This document shows positions 63,188-64,000 of a stretch of DNA of 64,000 nt, in pieces. How positions within the stretch are numbered: the first letter of the stretch is position 1; every line of letters begins with the position of its first letter. Source of the stretch: Mesorhizobium metallidurans STM 2683 (GTDB lineage: Bacteria > Pseudomonadota > Alphaproteobacteria > Rhizobiales > Rhizobiaceae); the NCBI RefSeq assembly GCF_000350085.1, contig NZ_CAUM01000096.1:37374-101373 (forward strand), given 5' to 3'. The notes under the pieces are model-generated. The model was not told where the DNA came from. It was given only the letters and a program-made list of their open reading frames with translations, and made no database searches. The translations under genes and the position numbers were made by a program.

Positions 63188-64000
63188 ATGCGAATGAGAG
63201 AGGGTTGGGAACCTCCATACCCATTGGTGAAAGCTGACTTCGGTCAGGTAGAGAACATCTGCGTTGCGATATGCGGTGTTCAGTCTCGAGACGGGTCAGG
63301 GCGACTACTCGACCGGACGTTGTTCGACGAGGAGATCGGGCCGATCCAGGTCGAGCGTGCCAAGTATGTAGATGCAGAGGGTTACCTGAACGAATTCTGG
63401 ATCGCATACTGGTTTGATCAATCCCTCTTTGATGCTTGGCAGAAGCGGAGCGCGGTCTGTCGATGGTTCGCCGAAGACAGCCGGGTGGATGAGACGTCAG
63501 GATACTGGATGGAGACTTTCTCGATGTCGCTAGGCGACTTCGAGACAATCTTCGGCACATCCAACCCTGCCGGCGTTTCGTGCGCAGCGGCCCGTATGAC
63601 CGAGAATGACAGGACGCACGGCTACTGGGGTTCGATGCGGGACCGAATTCCGAATTCCGCTTCGGACCCGTTCACAAGTCCGTTGGGGAACAAACTGCGG
63701 CGTGTCGAAGATCGCGACACATTTGGGAAGCGGTGGCGGATAACGCCACCATCCAACCTTTGCTACATCAGATCTGGACAAGATTATTCTCATTGCGGTC
63801 CGGAACAGAGGCAGACCTATCTTGATCAAATAGCGCCTGTCTTGAAGGAAGGTATGGATTTTCTGCGCGACAATGGCGAGGAGACAAGCTGCTGCTCACT
63901 TCGCTTTGCGGAAGTTGTTGGCCCTGGAGATACAGGGACGGAGCAGACATTCGGCTTAGGTTACTTTCTTAGCATAGGAAATCTGGAGGACTGGTGGGAC
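63188..64000 (+). CDS. Aldoxime dehydratase (haem lyase), 5' part
   Basis: An open frame of 271 codons runs off the right edge; the family is about 350 residues. It matches aldoxime dehydratases (Oxd) in many places: HGYWGSMRDRIP (144-155), YIRSGQDY (193-200), and YLDQIAPVLKEGMDFLRDNG (211-230). Arg153 and Ser196 align with the Arg178 and Ser219 reported for distal-pocket chemistry; the proximal and catalytic His lie in the missing C-terminus. Oxd dehydrates aldoximes to nitriles with ferrous haem. The ATG at 63188 has AGGAAGGCGGAG seven bases upstream; ATG 63194 is an alternative. Such genes usually sit with nitrile hydratase and amidase, expected to the right. Confidence 0.9.
   Translation, partial: MRMREGWEPPYPLVKADFGQVENICVAICGVQSRDGSGRLLDRTLFDEEIGPIQVERAKYVDAEGYLNEFWIAYWFDQSLFDAWQKRSAVCRWFAEDSRVDETSGYWMETFSMSLGDFETIFGTSNPAGVSCAAARMTENDRTHGYWGSMRDRIPNSASDPFTSPLGNKLRRVEDRDTFGKRWRITPPSNLCYIRSGQDYSHCGPEQRQTYLDQIAPVLKEGMDFLRDNGEETSCCSLRFAEVVGPGDTGTEQTFGLGYFLSIGNLEDWWD

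Noticed and set aside
63108..63197. A 29-codon frame ending in an overlap with the second ATG of the aldoxime dehydratase gene.
   Set aside because: No ribosome site and no protein-like features; the strong ribosome site belongs to the ATG at 63188.

Overview
This 64 kb window looks like chromosomal DNA of a high-GC alphaproteobacterium of the Rhizobiales, most likely Mesorhizobium or a close relative. This rests on the cyclic beta-1,2-glucan genes ndvB and ndvA, a rhizobial hut operon, a palindromic intergenic repeat of a type I recall from rhizobial genomes, and the general protein style. The species call is an inference; no rRNA or tRNA gene was seen.

Layout. (1) 1-7758: histidine utilisation, hutC-hutF leftward and hutI-hutH-hutG-hutU-hutD rightward, sharing a promoter region with a perfect 14-bp palindrome. 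(2) 8023-19667: cyclic glucan synthase ndvB, its exporter ndvA, and a ccmC haem-export gene standing alone. (3) 19889-24170: an outer-membrane beta-barrel protein, a TPR-sulfotransferase, a D-threonine-aldolase-like PLP enzyme and a D-lyxose-isomerase-like cupin. (4) 24378-37268: a large nitrogen-compound catabolic locus. A leftward, translationally coupled run encodes an RpiR regulator, an isochorismatase-type hydrolase, a glutamine-synthetase-like ligase, an N-formylglutamate-amidohydrolase-like protein, a class III aminotransferase and a new 53-residue protein. A rightward run encodes a FAD oxidoreductase, a Liv-type ABC transporter with a permease-ATPase fusion, a PaiB-like protein and an ornithine-cyclodeaminase-like protein. 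(5) 37374-47133: metH, a TPR protein, a methyltransferase and a membrane GGDEF-EAL protein.

(6) 47289-50469: a luxR-luxI quorum-sensing pair followed by three consecutive small genes, each encoding a predicted secreted protein with exactly four cysteines in the mature part. The lower GC here and the lack of recognisable families make this the best candidate for an undescribed system.

(7) 51070-64000: a catabolic island. Leftward: an acyl-CoA synthetase (frameshifted in a seven-base homopolymer), a quinone-oxidoreductase-like enzyme and an MFS transporter. Rightward: enoyl-CoA hydratase, a crotonyl-CoA carboxylase/reductase-like enzyme with an altered CO2-pocket residue, an adenosylcobalamin-dependent methylmalonyl-CoA mutase, an OsmC-like protein, an IclR regulator, a solute-binding protein and, cut off by the window edge, a haem aldoxime dehydratase. 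An ArsR regulator sits inside it on the other strand. Together they suggest breakdown of an aldoxime or nitrile through an acid and its CoA ester into central metabolism; the substrate is unknown.
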